Source: Acidobacteria bacterium AH-259-G07 (GTDB taxonomy: Bacteria > Acidobacteriota > UBA6911 > RPQK01 > JADFOI01). Taken from it: a DNA stretch of 5,969 nucleotides. A program made the position numbers and the translations under genes. Where the stretch lies: positions 1 to 5,969 of the forward strand of contig JALLON010000166.1 of NCBI GenBank assembly GCA_027717925.1. Direction: 5' to 3'. This document shows, piece by piece, positions 1 to 5,836 of this stretch. Position 1 is the stretch's first letter. Each line of letters starts with the position of its first letter. The notes under the pieces are model-generated. The model did no database searches, was not told the origin of the DNA, and saw nothing but the letters and a program-made list of their open reading frames with translations.

Positions 1-1020
1 GGCGTCTTCAAGACGGACACCGTATTGGCGGGGCAAGTAGATTCCAGGCTCCACAGTGAAAACCATCCCCTCTTGGATCTCGCGAGGCCGATGCGCTGAT
101 ATGGTTGGTAGCTCGTGCACCTCCAGACCAAGACCGTGACCGGTGCTGTGGCCGAAATAATCTCCATAGCCCTGATCTCCGATCACCTTTCGAGCCGCGG
201 CATTGATCTCTGATGAAAGGACTCCAGGTTTAATCAGGGAAAGAGCCTTGTTCTGGGCCTCTTTAACCACTTGATAGATCTCCGGGCGCTTCGCATTCGA
301 CGATAGATAAATACGCGTGAGGTCACTGCAATAGCCATGGTACTTCACGCCAAAGTCGATTAGTACCAGCTCGTCTGATTCAATCCTTTTCGCTGTAGCC
401 GAGCCGTGAGGAAGCGAAGACCGTGGGCCTGAGGCAACAATGGTTTCAAAGGAAGGTCCTTCACCTCCTGCTTTACGGAGCTCGAATTCGAGGATGCCGG
501 CCACTTCGATTTCCTGCATCCCGGAGCGGATTTTGTCCACCAATCGTCCATAGGCATGCTGAGCAATCTGAAAAGCCTGCTCGATGATCTGTGTTTCTGC
601 AGTGTCTTTGATCATTCGAATCTCCTCAATGAGATCTCGGGTGGGGATCCACTCAATCTGTGTCTCCCAGGATTGCATCCGAAGCATGAAATCGTAGGAC
701 ACACGTTTGGCTTCAATACCGATTCTCGTTTTGTGGCCATTGAGTCGGTCGCGGCTGCGAAGAAAAGCTCTAAGAGCGTCCTCCAAAGATTTCTCGGCCA
801 GCATCGGATGGCAGTTGATGCATTGGGAGGACGCTTGCTCGATGTAGCGGGAATCAACAATAAGGTAGCTCTCCTCAGACAGGCAGCAAGCCAAGCCGGT
901 CGAACCCGTAAAGTTGAAGAGGTAGGATAGATTCGGTGGATGAGTAACTAGAAAACCATCCAGGCGATGAGTTTCAAAGCGGCGAAGCCAGCGCCTGTAT
1001 CGAGTGTCAAAGTCGAGCAA
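1..1020 (-). CDS. pepQ: Xaa-Pro dipeptidase / aminopeptidase P family metallopeptidase (M24), 3' end cut by window
   Basis: A minus-strand frame open over 340 codons without a stop. It encodes an M24 'pita-bread' metallopeptidase that removes an N-terminal residue preceding proline, or splits X-Pro dipeptides, in the cytoplasm using two metal ions. The N-terminal creatinase-like domain begins with LDGFLVTHPPNLSYLFNFTGS-like sequence (around residues 20-40). The catalytic domain shows GGEGPSFETIVASGPRSSLP followed by His205. All five expected metal ligands are visible: Asp222 and Asp233 (DFG..x..CSDLTR), His295 (STGHGLGLEVHE), Glu324 (FTVEPGIY) and Glu338 (GVRLED). Only the last roughly 15-30 residues should be missing. 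The start is inferred as TTG at 1020-1018, one base after the pilQ stop. No ATG or GTG fits upstream and no clear Shine-Dalgarno site is seen, so translation is probably coupled to pilQ. PepQ and PepP/YpdF-type enzymes cannot be separated on sequence alone; the spacing of 14 residues between the two Glu ligands favours the short bacterial form. Confidence 0.9.
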   Translation of the reverse strand, partial: MLDFDTRYRRWLRRFETHRLDGFLVTHPPNLSYLFNFTGSTGLACCLSEESYLIVDSRYIEQASSQCINCHPMLAEKSLEDALRAFLRSRDRLNGHKTRIGIEAKRVSYDFMLRMQSWETQIEWIPTRDLIEEIRMIKDTAETQIIEQAFQIAQHAYGRLVDKIRSGMQEIEVAGILEFELRKAGGEGPSFETIVASGPRSSLPHGSATAKRIESDELVLIDFGVKYHGYCSDLTRIYLSSNAKRPEIYQVVKEAQNKALSLIKPGVLSSEINAAARKVIGDQGYGDYFGHSTGHGLGLEVHELPTISAHRPREIQEGMVFTVEPGIYLPRQYGVRLEDA

Positions 1021-1021
1021 G

Positions 1022-2392
1022 TCACTGTTTGATGCGGGCGGTAATGAAAAAAATGATTTCCCGGGTGTCTCTAGACCGGCTCTGGGTCTTGAAGAGGTGT
1101 CCAAGAACGGGGATCTTTCCGAGACCGGGAACCCGGTCCTCTTGTTCGGTCTTGGACTCTATGAAGATGCCACCAATCACTGTCGTTCCCCCGTCTGGAA
1201 CCAGGACTTGGGTTGCAGATTCACTGGTCTGAATGGCGGGGATCCCCAGGACGGTCCTACTAAAGTCAGGTATGTTGTTTTCTACGCGGATGTTCAACAA
1301 GATAGTTTGGACGTTTGTCACTCGAGGTGTGACGGTAAGCTGCAAGGCTGCCGTTTGAAACTGTACGGTGGTGGTAAAATTCTGCTGCACTGGAACAGGG
1401 ATCCGGGAACCCTGAACGATGGTGGCTTCAGCGTTGTTCTGTGCGGTGACACGCGGCTTGGATAAAATTTGCGCTTCGCCTTCCCTTTCTCCTGCGGTGA
1501 TGATGGCATCCAGGCGAACGGTGTCAAGCAATGATCCCATTGATATCCCGGCGATGGTGGTCCCTCCGGGCGCCGGGTTGTTAACCATGGACCCGAGAAA
1601 CCCTCCCAACCGCCGAGCGCCCGGTCCCACCTCACTCAGGATTTCCGGAGGGTCGACGAGCTGGTCGAAGGACCTTGCCCCCACTCCGAAGCCCAGTTGA
1701 GCGCCAAGTGCACGGGCGAAGTTCGTCGAAGCCTCAATGATGCGAGCCTCAATTTCGACTTGTTTTTCGGCGACGTCCAGGATTTCAAGCAACCCGGTAA
1801 CCTTTTCAAGGCCACTTGGAACGTCGGTAATGATCAGGGTGTTGGTGCGGCTATCGACATTCATGGCGCCGCGACCGCTCAGGTGCGGCTGCAAAGTGGG
1901 CATGATCTCGGAGCCGGTGGCGTAATTGAGACGCCTACTGAGCGTAACTGTGTCTACTGCCTCAAGCCTGGCCTGTTTCAATTCCTGTTCCTCTTGTTGT
2001 TCCTGTTTTAACTTCACTCGGGTGGAGATGCGCACCAGATTCCCCTCGATCTTTTTGGCTAGTCCCTGACTCTGGAGAACCGCGTCAAAGAGCTGGTCCC
2101 AAGGCACCTGTTCGACATTGAGTGTGAGTGATCCGGAGACATCAGGGTCGATCAAAAAGTTCAAGCCGCTCAACTCGGAGATGGTTCTGAAGAAATCGAC
2201 GACGGAAATCCCGACCACTTTCAATGAGACGGGCTCACCCTCGAATGGACTCTCCTGTGCCACCGGTGATTTGACCGGAGCGCTTGTTTCGGGACTTAAG
2301 CTTGCCGCGTAAAGTGAAGAAGAGCAACCGATGATAAGGCACAATAATGGAGATAGGCCTTTCTTTAAGAAAGGGTTTTTTCTACTGCTCAT
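1022..2392 (-). CDS. pilQ: Type IV pilus secretin PilQ (short form)
   Basis: Outer-membrane secretin that forms the multimeric pore through which the type IV pilus leaves the cell. Counting from the ATG at 2392 it has 456 residues. Residues 1-30 are a signal sequence. Residues about 54-124 form an STN/N0 domain (SLKVVGISVVDFFRTISELS). A Q/E/K-rich linker covers about 125-145, and an N1-type ring domain about 147-213. The secretin core spans about 214-454, with VEIEARIIEAS, ILSKPRVTAQNNAEATIVQG, VLVPDGGTTVIGGIF and the C-terminal VPGLGKIPVLGHLFK motif. It lacks the AMIN domains of the roughly 700-residue proteobacterial PilQ. The signal contains a lipobox-like IIG|C at Cys23, so it may be a lipoprotein. 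A GTG at 2398 is also in frame, but the AGGAG at 2402-2398 abuts it and sits 5 nt before the ATG, so ATG 2392 is preferred. It is the last pilus gene in the cluster, 8 bp after pilP. Confidence 0.95.
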   Translation of the reverse strand: MSSRKNPFLKKGLSPLLCLIIGCSSSLYAASLSPETSAPVKSPVAQESPFEGEPVSLKVVGISVVDFFRTISELSGLNFLIDPDVSGSLTLNVEQVPWDQLFDAVLQSQGLAKKIEGNLVRISTRVKLKQEQQEEQELKQARLEAVDTVTLSRRLNYATGSEIMPTLQPHLSGRGAMNVDSRTNTLIITDVPSGLEKVTGLLEILDVAEKQVEIEARIIEASTNFARALGAQLGFGVGARSFDQLVDPPEILSEVGPGARRLGGFLGSMVNNPAPGGTTIAGISMGSLLDTVRLDAIITAGEREGEAQILSKPRVTAQNNAEATIVQGSRIPVPVQQNFTTTVQFQTAALQLTVTPRVTNVQTILLNIRVENNIPDFSRTVLGIPAIQTSESATQVLVPDGGTTVIGGIFIESKTEQEDRVPGLGKIPVLGHLFKTQSRSRDTREIIFFITARIKQ

Positions 2393-2397
2393 GCTCA

Positions 2398-2402
2398 CTC
2401 CT
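2398..2402 (-). promoter_or_regulatory. Ribosome binding site of pilQ (decides the start)
   Basis: On the minus strand AGGAG overlaps the end of the pilP stop codon TAG and lies 5 nt before ATG 2392. It would have no spacing from the alternative GTG at 2398, so it selects the ATG two codons downstream. Confidence 0.7.
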
Positions 2403-2835
2403 AATCTTCTTCTGTATACAGTCGTTTGACGATCTGGGTGGTTTCCTTATTTCCTCGTGTGTCGACAAGTTCCTGGATGAAGACCACGCCTTCCTCGGAA
2501 ATCTTCGACACATAGCCATTAAATAGCTTATTACCCTCGCGGGCCAAATAAGTGAAATTGTCAATGCCCCTCAGGAGGACGACTTTAGACTCTTTGCCGA
2601 TTGCCGTCCCGGTGACGATGACCTCAGAAATCGCCAATCCGGCCAAGCCTGGAGGCCTCTGACTAAGAGGAGGAAGTTCGCTCAAGACTTGGGGCTGTTC
2701 TTGACTAAGCAGCTCATTAAGGTCGATAAAGGGATCTAGCTTTCCTCTGGAATCATAGGCTTGAGCCTGAAGCTGCAATTGCAGAGCCATAGTACAAAAA
2801 GCCCAAATGAGGAGCAATTTCTGTGCTCTTTCCAT
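2401..2835 (-). CDS. pilP: Type IV pilus assembly protein PilP
   Basis: Periplasmic linker that joins the inner-membrane PilN/PilO complex to the N-terminal domains of the PilQ secretin. It has 144 residues. Residues 1-26 look like a Sec signal peptide (MERAQ, then hydrophobic LLLIWAFCTMALQLQ) with probable cleavage after AQA. Residues 27-65 are an extended Pro/Leu-rich segment beginning YDSRGKLDPFIDL, typical of PilP. Residues about 66-140 are the small beta-sandwich domain (PPGLAGLAISEVIVTGTAIG, then FNGYVSKI and a GVVFIQE strand). Gammaproteobacterial PilP is a lipoprotein; here Cys14 is preceded by WAF, which does not fit a lipobox, so it is probably soluble or held by its partners. The gene begins 5 bp after the pilO stop. 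AGGG abuts its ATG and is too close to be a good ribosome binding site, so coupling to pilO is likely. Confidence 0.93.
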   Translation of the reverse strand: MERAQKLLLIWAFCTMALQLQLQAQAYDSRGKLDPFIDLNELLSQEQPQVLSELPPLSQRPPGLAGLAISEVIVTGTAIGKESKVVLLRGIDNFTYLAREGNKLFNGYVSKISEEGVVFIQELVDTRGNKETTQIVKRLYTEED

Positions 2836-2840
2836 CCCTA

Positions 2841-3416
2841 TTAGCCGGCCTCTTTTTCTTCTTCGAGAAACACGAAAGTGGTGGCCGTACAGGTTGCCGA
2901 GATGGTTCGATCTCGGCCCGTTGTGTTGGTAAGCGCTCTGATTTGAATGTCGTCGACATTGATGATTCGCTCGAATTGAGCCACTTTTTCGAAGAAAAGT
3001 CCCAGGTTATTGTAGTTTCCTTGCAGTGAGATTCGAATTGGCCAGTCTTCGTAAAAATCCTTGTTGACTGTCGCCTGGGGCGTAAAGCTCCTGATGTCGA
3101 GATTGGACTCCACGGCTAACTCCTCAACCCGACGGACGATTTCAGCCGTTTCCTTTTGGTCAGGTAAGGCCTGCTTCCGCTGGGCCAGCCTTTGCTCTAG
3201 CTCCTGAACTTCCTGTTGGAATTGAGGAAGTTGAGCTTCTATCTCTTGTCCCTTTTCAACTTTGACGGTTAATTCTTTAATGTCAGCTTCCAACTCTTCG
3301 ACTCGCCCACCCATGGGCTGGACAACGTAGTACCAGACGGCAAAGAGTGCGCCCGCGGCCAAGACGGCAACCAGGATTTGCTGCTGCTGGGGTAATTGGG
3401 CAATCTTCCGAATCAT
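2841..3416 (-). CDS. pilO: Type IV pilus inner-membrane alignment protein PilO
   Basis: Bitopic inner-membrane protein that pairs with PilN to form the periplasmic part of the pilus alignment subcomplex. It has 191 residues: a short cytoplasmic tail, one transmembrane segment at about 14-33 (ILVAVLAAGALFAVWYYVV), a heptad-rich Glu/Gln/Leu coiled coil at about 36-83, and a C-terminal ferredoxin-like domain at about 88-190. The PilO signature YEDWPIRISLQGNYNNLGLF is at 122-141, followed by FERIINVDDIQI. The C-terminus is unusually acidic (LEEEKEAG). The ATG overlaps the pilN stop in an ATGA. AGGTGGAG ending 5 nt upstream of the ATG gives it a proper ribosome binding site inside the pilN coding end. 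Confidence 0.95.
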   Translation of the reverse strand: MIRKIAQLPQQQQILVAVLAAGALFAVWYYVVQPMGGRVEELEADIKELTVKVEKGQEIEAQLPQFQQEVQELEQRLAQRKQALPDQKETAEIVRRVEELAVESNLDIRSFTPQATVNKDFYEDWPIRISLQGNYNNLGLFFEKVAQFERIINVDDIQIRALTNTTGRDRTISATCTATTFVFLEEEKEAG

Positions 3417-3955
3417 TCGGTCTCCACCTCAGTCTGACAATTCAGTTGAAATCTAATATTTCCCGCCTCCTCCTGCTCCCAAAACTGGAGTTCGACGAAT
3501 TTGAAGGTCGGACTGTCGTTTAAAGTCGCGATAAAGTCGGCAATAAAGGGTACGTCAAAAGCCCGTCCTTCAATGCTGATATTGTTTCCTCTCTGCAGCA
3601 GGCTTGACAGCCACAATCCGGGAGGATTGTCCGGTATGCTGGCAATGACGGTGTTCATCAGCTCCACCGGCCCTTTTTGGTTTTCCCGCAGGAAGTCGAT
3701 GGCCGAAATCCGGTCTTGCAGCGACTTTTTCCTTGCCTCAAACTCACTGACCTTAACTAGGATTGCATCCAGTCGTAGGCTTTCCTGCGTCAGCTGGCTC
3801 ACCACCTGTTCTTTATCCTTTATCTTAGTGTACGACTGCCAGTACCAGCCCCCCAAACCCAATATGCCCAGAGCGAGCACTGCCACGCCGGCGTAAATCT
3901 GAATCGGGATTTTTTCAAAAGCCTCAAGTGTGGGCAGGAGGTTGATTCTTATCAT
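3413..3955 (-). CDS. pilN: Type IV pilus inner-membrane protein PilN
   Basis: Bitopic inner-membrane partner of PilO whose cytoplasmic N-terminal peptide docks in a groove of PilM. It has 180 residues beginning MIRINLLPTLE, the diagnostic PilM-binding motif, which makes the start certain. A transmembrane segment lies at about 18-39 (IQIYAGVAVLALGILGLGGW). A periplasmic coiled coil follows at about 43-90, and a ferredoxin-like domain fills the remainder (PDNPPGLWLSSLLQRGNNIS, then a segment ending FVELQFWEQEE). The start overlaps the pilM stop in an ATGA. No strong Shine-Dalgarno sequence is seen close to the start, so it is probably translated by coupling to pilM. Confidence 0.95.
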   Translation of the reverse strand: MIRINLLPTLEAFEKIPIQIYAGVAVLALGILGLGGWYWQSYTKIKDKEQVVSQLTQESLRLDAILVKVSEFEARKKSLQDRISAIDFLRENQKGPVELMNTVIASIPDNPPGLWLSSLLQRGNNISIEGRAFDVPFIADFIATLNDSPTFKFVELQFWEQEEAGNIRFQLNCQTEVETE

Positions 3956-5025
3956 CGGTCTTTAGGGGCCCTCAAAGCTAAACCAACCGCCACTGCGAAG
4001 TCTGTGGCGCGTTCATTGAAAAGTCCGGACGCCAAAGCACTTTCGTCGGCACCAATGTGCTTAAACGGGTCGAGAAACTCGACGGGTAACTGAAAAGTTT
4101 CTTCCAAGTAGGCCCGCAAGCCTTCTGTTTGACTGGCGCCACCACTGATGTAAATTCTCTGTATGTTCTCATATCGAGTTGTAGATCTAAAATAGTCAAA
4201 AGTTTTCTGCACTTCCAGAGCCAGGATTTCGGAAACGGACTGTACGATGGTTCCGGCCGTCTCTTTGAGCTCGTCCAAGAATACTTCGCCTCTTTTGTAT
4301 TTTTCAGCCTCCTCATAGGAGAAACCTAACTCTTTTCTTAGGGCCTCAGTGTATTGATAACCGCCGATCCCGATGTCACGTGTGAAAACGAATTCAGTTC
4401 CTCTGACAATGCCGACATTGAGAACAGAGGCGCCGATGTTTAAGAGGGCTACGACGGTCTCTGGTTCGGGTTGGTAGTTCACCTCATAGACGTTTTGAAT
4501 TGCAAAGGCATCCACATCCACGACCATAGGAGTTTTGCCGGCCATGGAAATGACGCCGGCCTGATCCTCAATTTTGTCTCTCCTGGCGGCAACTAGGATG
4601 ACTTCTGTTTGGTTACCCTCGGAAGTCGGGCCCAGTGTGTGGTAATCCAGGTTAACCTGTGAAGTATCAAAGGGGATATACTGCTCCACCTCCCATTGAA
4701 TGGATTCACCAATCTCCTTGTCACTTTCAACCGGAAGCGTTACTCTTTTGACGATCACCGACTGACCCGAGATGGCGGTTGCTACTTGATCTTGTTGAAT
4801 GTTCTGCGATTTGAAGATCCGCTGGATGGCGTCGACGACCGGATCTTTGGAAACAATGAGCCCGTCGACAATCGTTCCCTCCGGCAGAGGCTGTAAACCG
4901 AGGGCCTCCAGCTGGTAGGAATTTCTGCGCTTTTGCTTGACCTGGGCGATCTTGACGGCGGAGGAACCAATATCCACCCCTACTAGATTTTCTGCTTTCC
5001 GCCTAAACAATACACTAAGCCCCAT
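3952..5025 (-). CDS. pilM: Type IV pilus assembly protein PilM, actin-like ATPase fold
   Basis: Cytoplasmic member of the actin/FtsA superfamily that binds ATP and the PilN N-terminus at the base of the pilus machine. It has 357 residues, the usual length. The phosphate-1 loop LVGVDIGSSAVKIAQVK is at 14-30. The SHS2-like 1C region includes SIQWEVEQYIPFDTSQVNLD at 108-127. The phosphate-2 region VALLNIGASVLNVGIVRG is at 192-209, followed by TRDIGIGG. The adenosine-binding motif IYISGGASQTEGL is at 291-303, and the C-terminal FAVAVGLALR at 343-352. It is the first gene of the minus-strand operon. AGGG on the minus strand (5038-5035) lies 9 nt upstream of the ATG. The first codons are part of a 15-bp tandem duplication. 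No convincing promoter was found upstream. Confidence 0.96.
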   Translation of the reverse strand: MGLSVLFRRKAENLVGVDIGSSAVKIAQVKQKRRNSYQLEALGLQPLPEGTIVDGLIVSKDPVVDAIQRIFKSQNIQQDQVATAISGQSVIVKRVTLPVESDKEIGESIQWEVEQYIPFDTSQVNLDYHTLGPTSEGNQTEVILVAARRDKIEDQAGVISMAGKTPMVVDVDAFAIQNVYEVNYQPEPETVVALLNIGASVLNVGIVRGTEFVFTRDIGIGGYQYTEALRKELGFSYEEAEKYKRGEVFLDELKETAGTIVQSVSEILALEVQKTFDYFRSTTRYENIQRIYISGGASQTEGLRAYLEETFQLPVEFLDPFKHIGADESALASGLFNERATDFAVAVGLALRAPKDR

Positions 5026-5044
5026 AAGCCTAAGCCCTATAAGA
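5015..5044. repeat. 15-bp imperfect tandem duplication across the pilM start codon
   Basis: On the plus strand CTAAGCCCCATAAGC (5015-5029) is followed directly by CTAAGCCCTATAAGA (5030-5044), 13 of 15 identical. On the minus strand the copy nearest the gene contains the pilM ATG, while the upstream copy has ATA at the same place and supplies the AGGG that may serve as ribosome binding site. Confidence 0.75.
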
Positions 5045-5113
5045 CTCGCCCGAGCGCCAAACCTCGCTTACCATACCCTTGTGGTGTGACACTTTTGCAC
5101 AGCTCAGTCGATA

Positions 5114-5144
5114 TTTTCCACAATTTTCTAACAGGTTTTCCACT
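5114..5144 (+). other. Cluster of three TTTTC motifs resembling weak DnaA boxes
   Basis: TTTTCCACA (5114-5122) differs at one position from the consensus DnaA box TTATCCACA. TTTTCTAACA (5124-5133) is a related, weaker unit, and TTTTCCACT (5136-5144) has two differences. Starts are 10 and 12 bp apart, roughly one helical turn each, so all three would face the same side of the DNA. Binding by DnaA is inferred; another regulator is equally possible. Confidence 0.35.
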
Positions 5145-5200
5145 ACACAACCCTCCTTGAATGATCCTGCATTTGTGGCGACTTTGTCAACAAGCGGACT

Positions 5201-5272
5201 GCTGACAGCTGACAGTTGTCAGCTGTCAGTTGAGTTGTCAGCTGTCAGTTGTCAGTTGTCAGTTTTCAGTTG
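5201..5272. repeat. Heptamer repeat array with long perfect palindrome
   Basis: A 13-bp arm CTGACAGCTGACA (5202-5214) is followed after 2 bp by its exact reverse complement (5217-5229). An 18-bp sequence GTTGTCAGCTGTCAGTTG occurs exactly twice (5215-5232 and 5234-5251). The right side is a run of the heptamer TCAGTTG at 5245, 5252, 5259 (TCAGTTT) and 5266, with TCAGCTG variants at 5219 and 5238. Similar CTGACAACTGACA-type heptamer repeats occur between genes in several bacterial phyla. It has no T-tract and is not a terminator. Confidence 0.85.
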
Positions 5273-5284
5273 TGGTCTGTGGCT

Positions 5285-5299
5285 CTTCGGGTCCCGGAG
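5285..5299. repeat. Imperfect 15-bp palindrome upstream of the rplM promoter
   Basis: CTTCGGG-T-CCCGGAG, with arms complementary except for one pair, lies about 18 bp upstream of the predicted -35 box. It could be an operator half-site pair or chance; nothing else supports a role. Confidence 0.25.
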
Positions 5300-5317
5300 T
5301 TTCCGAGGTCTGGAACC

Positions 5318-5346
5318 TTGACACTGCTCGGTGCTTCTTGTATTTT
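5318..5346 (+). promoter_or_regulatory. Predicted sigma70-type promoter of rplM-rpsI
   Basis: A perfect -35 TTGACA (5318-5323), a 17-bp spacer and a -10 TATTTT (5341-5346, 4 of 6 matches) point toward rplM. Transcription would start near 5353 and give a leader of about 43 nt, rich in T at its start. The position and optimal spacing make this the best promoter in the window. Confidence 0.6.
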
Positions 5347-5395
5347 TTGCGTTTGCTTTTTTGTTGTGCGCAGTAAGAGTGCAGGGCAATTGTTT

Positions 5396-5824
5396 ATGAA
5401 AACATACTTACCCAAGGTGGACGAAATCGAAAGGAAGTGGTATGTAGTTGACGCAGAAGGGCAAGTCTTAGGGCGCTTGGCTTCTCGCATTGCCTCCATT
5501 CTAATGGGCAAGAGGAAGCCGTGGTATACTGATTTTCTAGAGACGGGCGATTTCATCATCGTCGTCAACGCAGACAAGGTCAAGCTCACTGGGAAGAAGT
5601 GGGAAAAGAAGAATTATTATTCCCACAGCGGCTATCCGGGTGGCCTCAAGCAAATCACGGCCAAAGAACTGCGAGACAAGCATCCTGAGAGGCTGGTGAA
5701 ACTGGCCGTCAAAGGGATGCTTCCCAAGAATAAATTGGGGCGAAGAACGTTGAAGAAACTCAAGGTCTACGCTGGAAGTGAGCATCCACATCGAGCGCAG
5801 AAACCTGAGCCCCTGACATTTTGA
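5396..5824 (+). CDS. rplM: 50S ribosomal protein L13
   Basis: Early-assembling protein of the large ribosomal subunit that binds 23S rRNA. The ATG at 5396 gives 142 residues, the normal bacterial length, beginning MKTYLPKVDEIERKWYVVDA. The family features are clear: GQVLGRLASRIASILMGK (22-39), DFIIVVNADKVKLTGKKW (52-69), YYSHSGYPGGLK (74-85), and the L13 signature VKGMLPKNKLGRRTLKKLKV (105-124) followed by YAG.EHPH. AGGG (5383-5386) lies 9 nt upstream. The frame stays open upstream to an ATG at 5249, but that extension is translated repeat DNA and has no family counterpart. First gene of the rplM-rpsI operon, transcribed from the promoter at 5318-5346. Confidence 0.98.
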   Translation: MKTYLPKVDEIERKWYVVDAEGQVLGRLASRIASILMGKRKPWYTDFLETGDFIIVVNADKVKLTGKKWEKKNYYSHSGYPGGLKQITAKELRDKHPERLVKLAVKGMLPKNKLGRRTLKKLKVYAGSEHPHRAQKPEPLTF

Positions 5825-5828
5825 GGAG
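5824..5828 (+). promoter_or_regulatory. Ribosome binding site of rpsI (supports the TTG start)
   Basis: AGGAG begins at the last base of the rplM stop codon and lies 8 nt before the TTG at 5837. There is no ATG or GTG at a suitable distance, so this site fixes the unusual start. Confidence 0.75.
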
Positions 5829-5836
5829 AGAAACCG

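Larger units (their letters stand above)
5026..5395. other. Noncoding divergent region between pilM and rplM
   Basis: About 370 bp with no plausible gene. From left to right it holds a tandem duplication at the pilM start, three TTTTC motifs resembling degenerate DnaA boxes, a heptamer/palindrome repeat, a small imperfect palindrome and the predicted rplM promoter. Open frames here (for example 5079-5321 on the plus strand) are low-complexity translations of the repeat. No transcription terminator is seen, as expected between divergent transcription units. Confidence 0.8.

Noticed and set aside
1004..1465. 153-codon plus-strand open frame opposite pilQ
   Set aside because: It is antisense to the conserved secretin core, whose reading frame is unambiguous.
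5026..5100. Promoter for pilM, including a sigma54-type -24/-12 site
   Set aside because: A TATGGT (minus strand, near 5070) has no acceptable -35 box, and no GG-N10-GC pair with TGGCAC/TTGC character was found, so no site is called.
5201..5272. Possible CRISPR array or transcription terminator
   Set aside because: The repeats are contiguous heptamers without unique spacers, and the palindrome has no T-tract and a loop too short for a typical terminator.
5079..5321. 80-codon plus-strand open frame in the divergent region
   Set aside because: Its second half is a repetitive translation of the repeat (SCQLSV units), there is no ribosome binding site and no recognisable domain.
5249..5395. In-frame N-terminal extension of L13 from an ATG at 5249
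   Set aside because: It translates the heptamer repeat and the predicted promoter, whereas the ATG at 5396 gives the exact family length and N-terminus.
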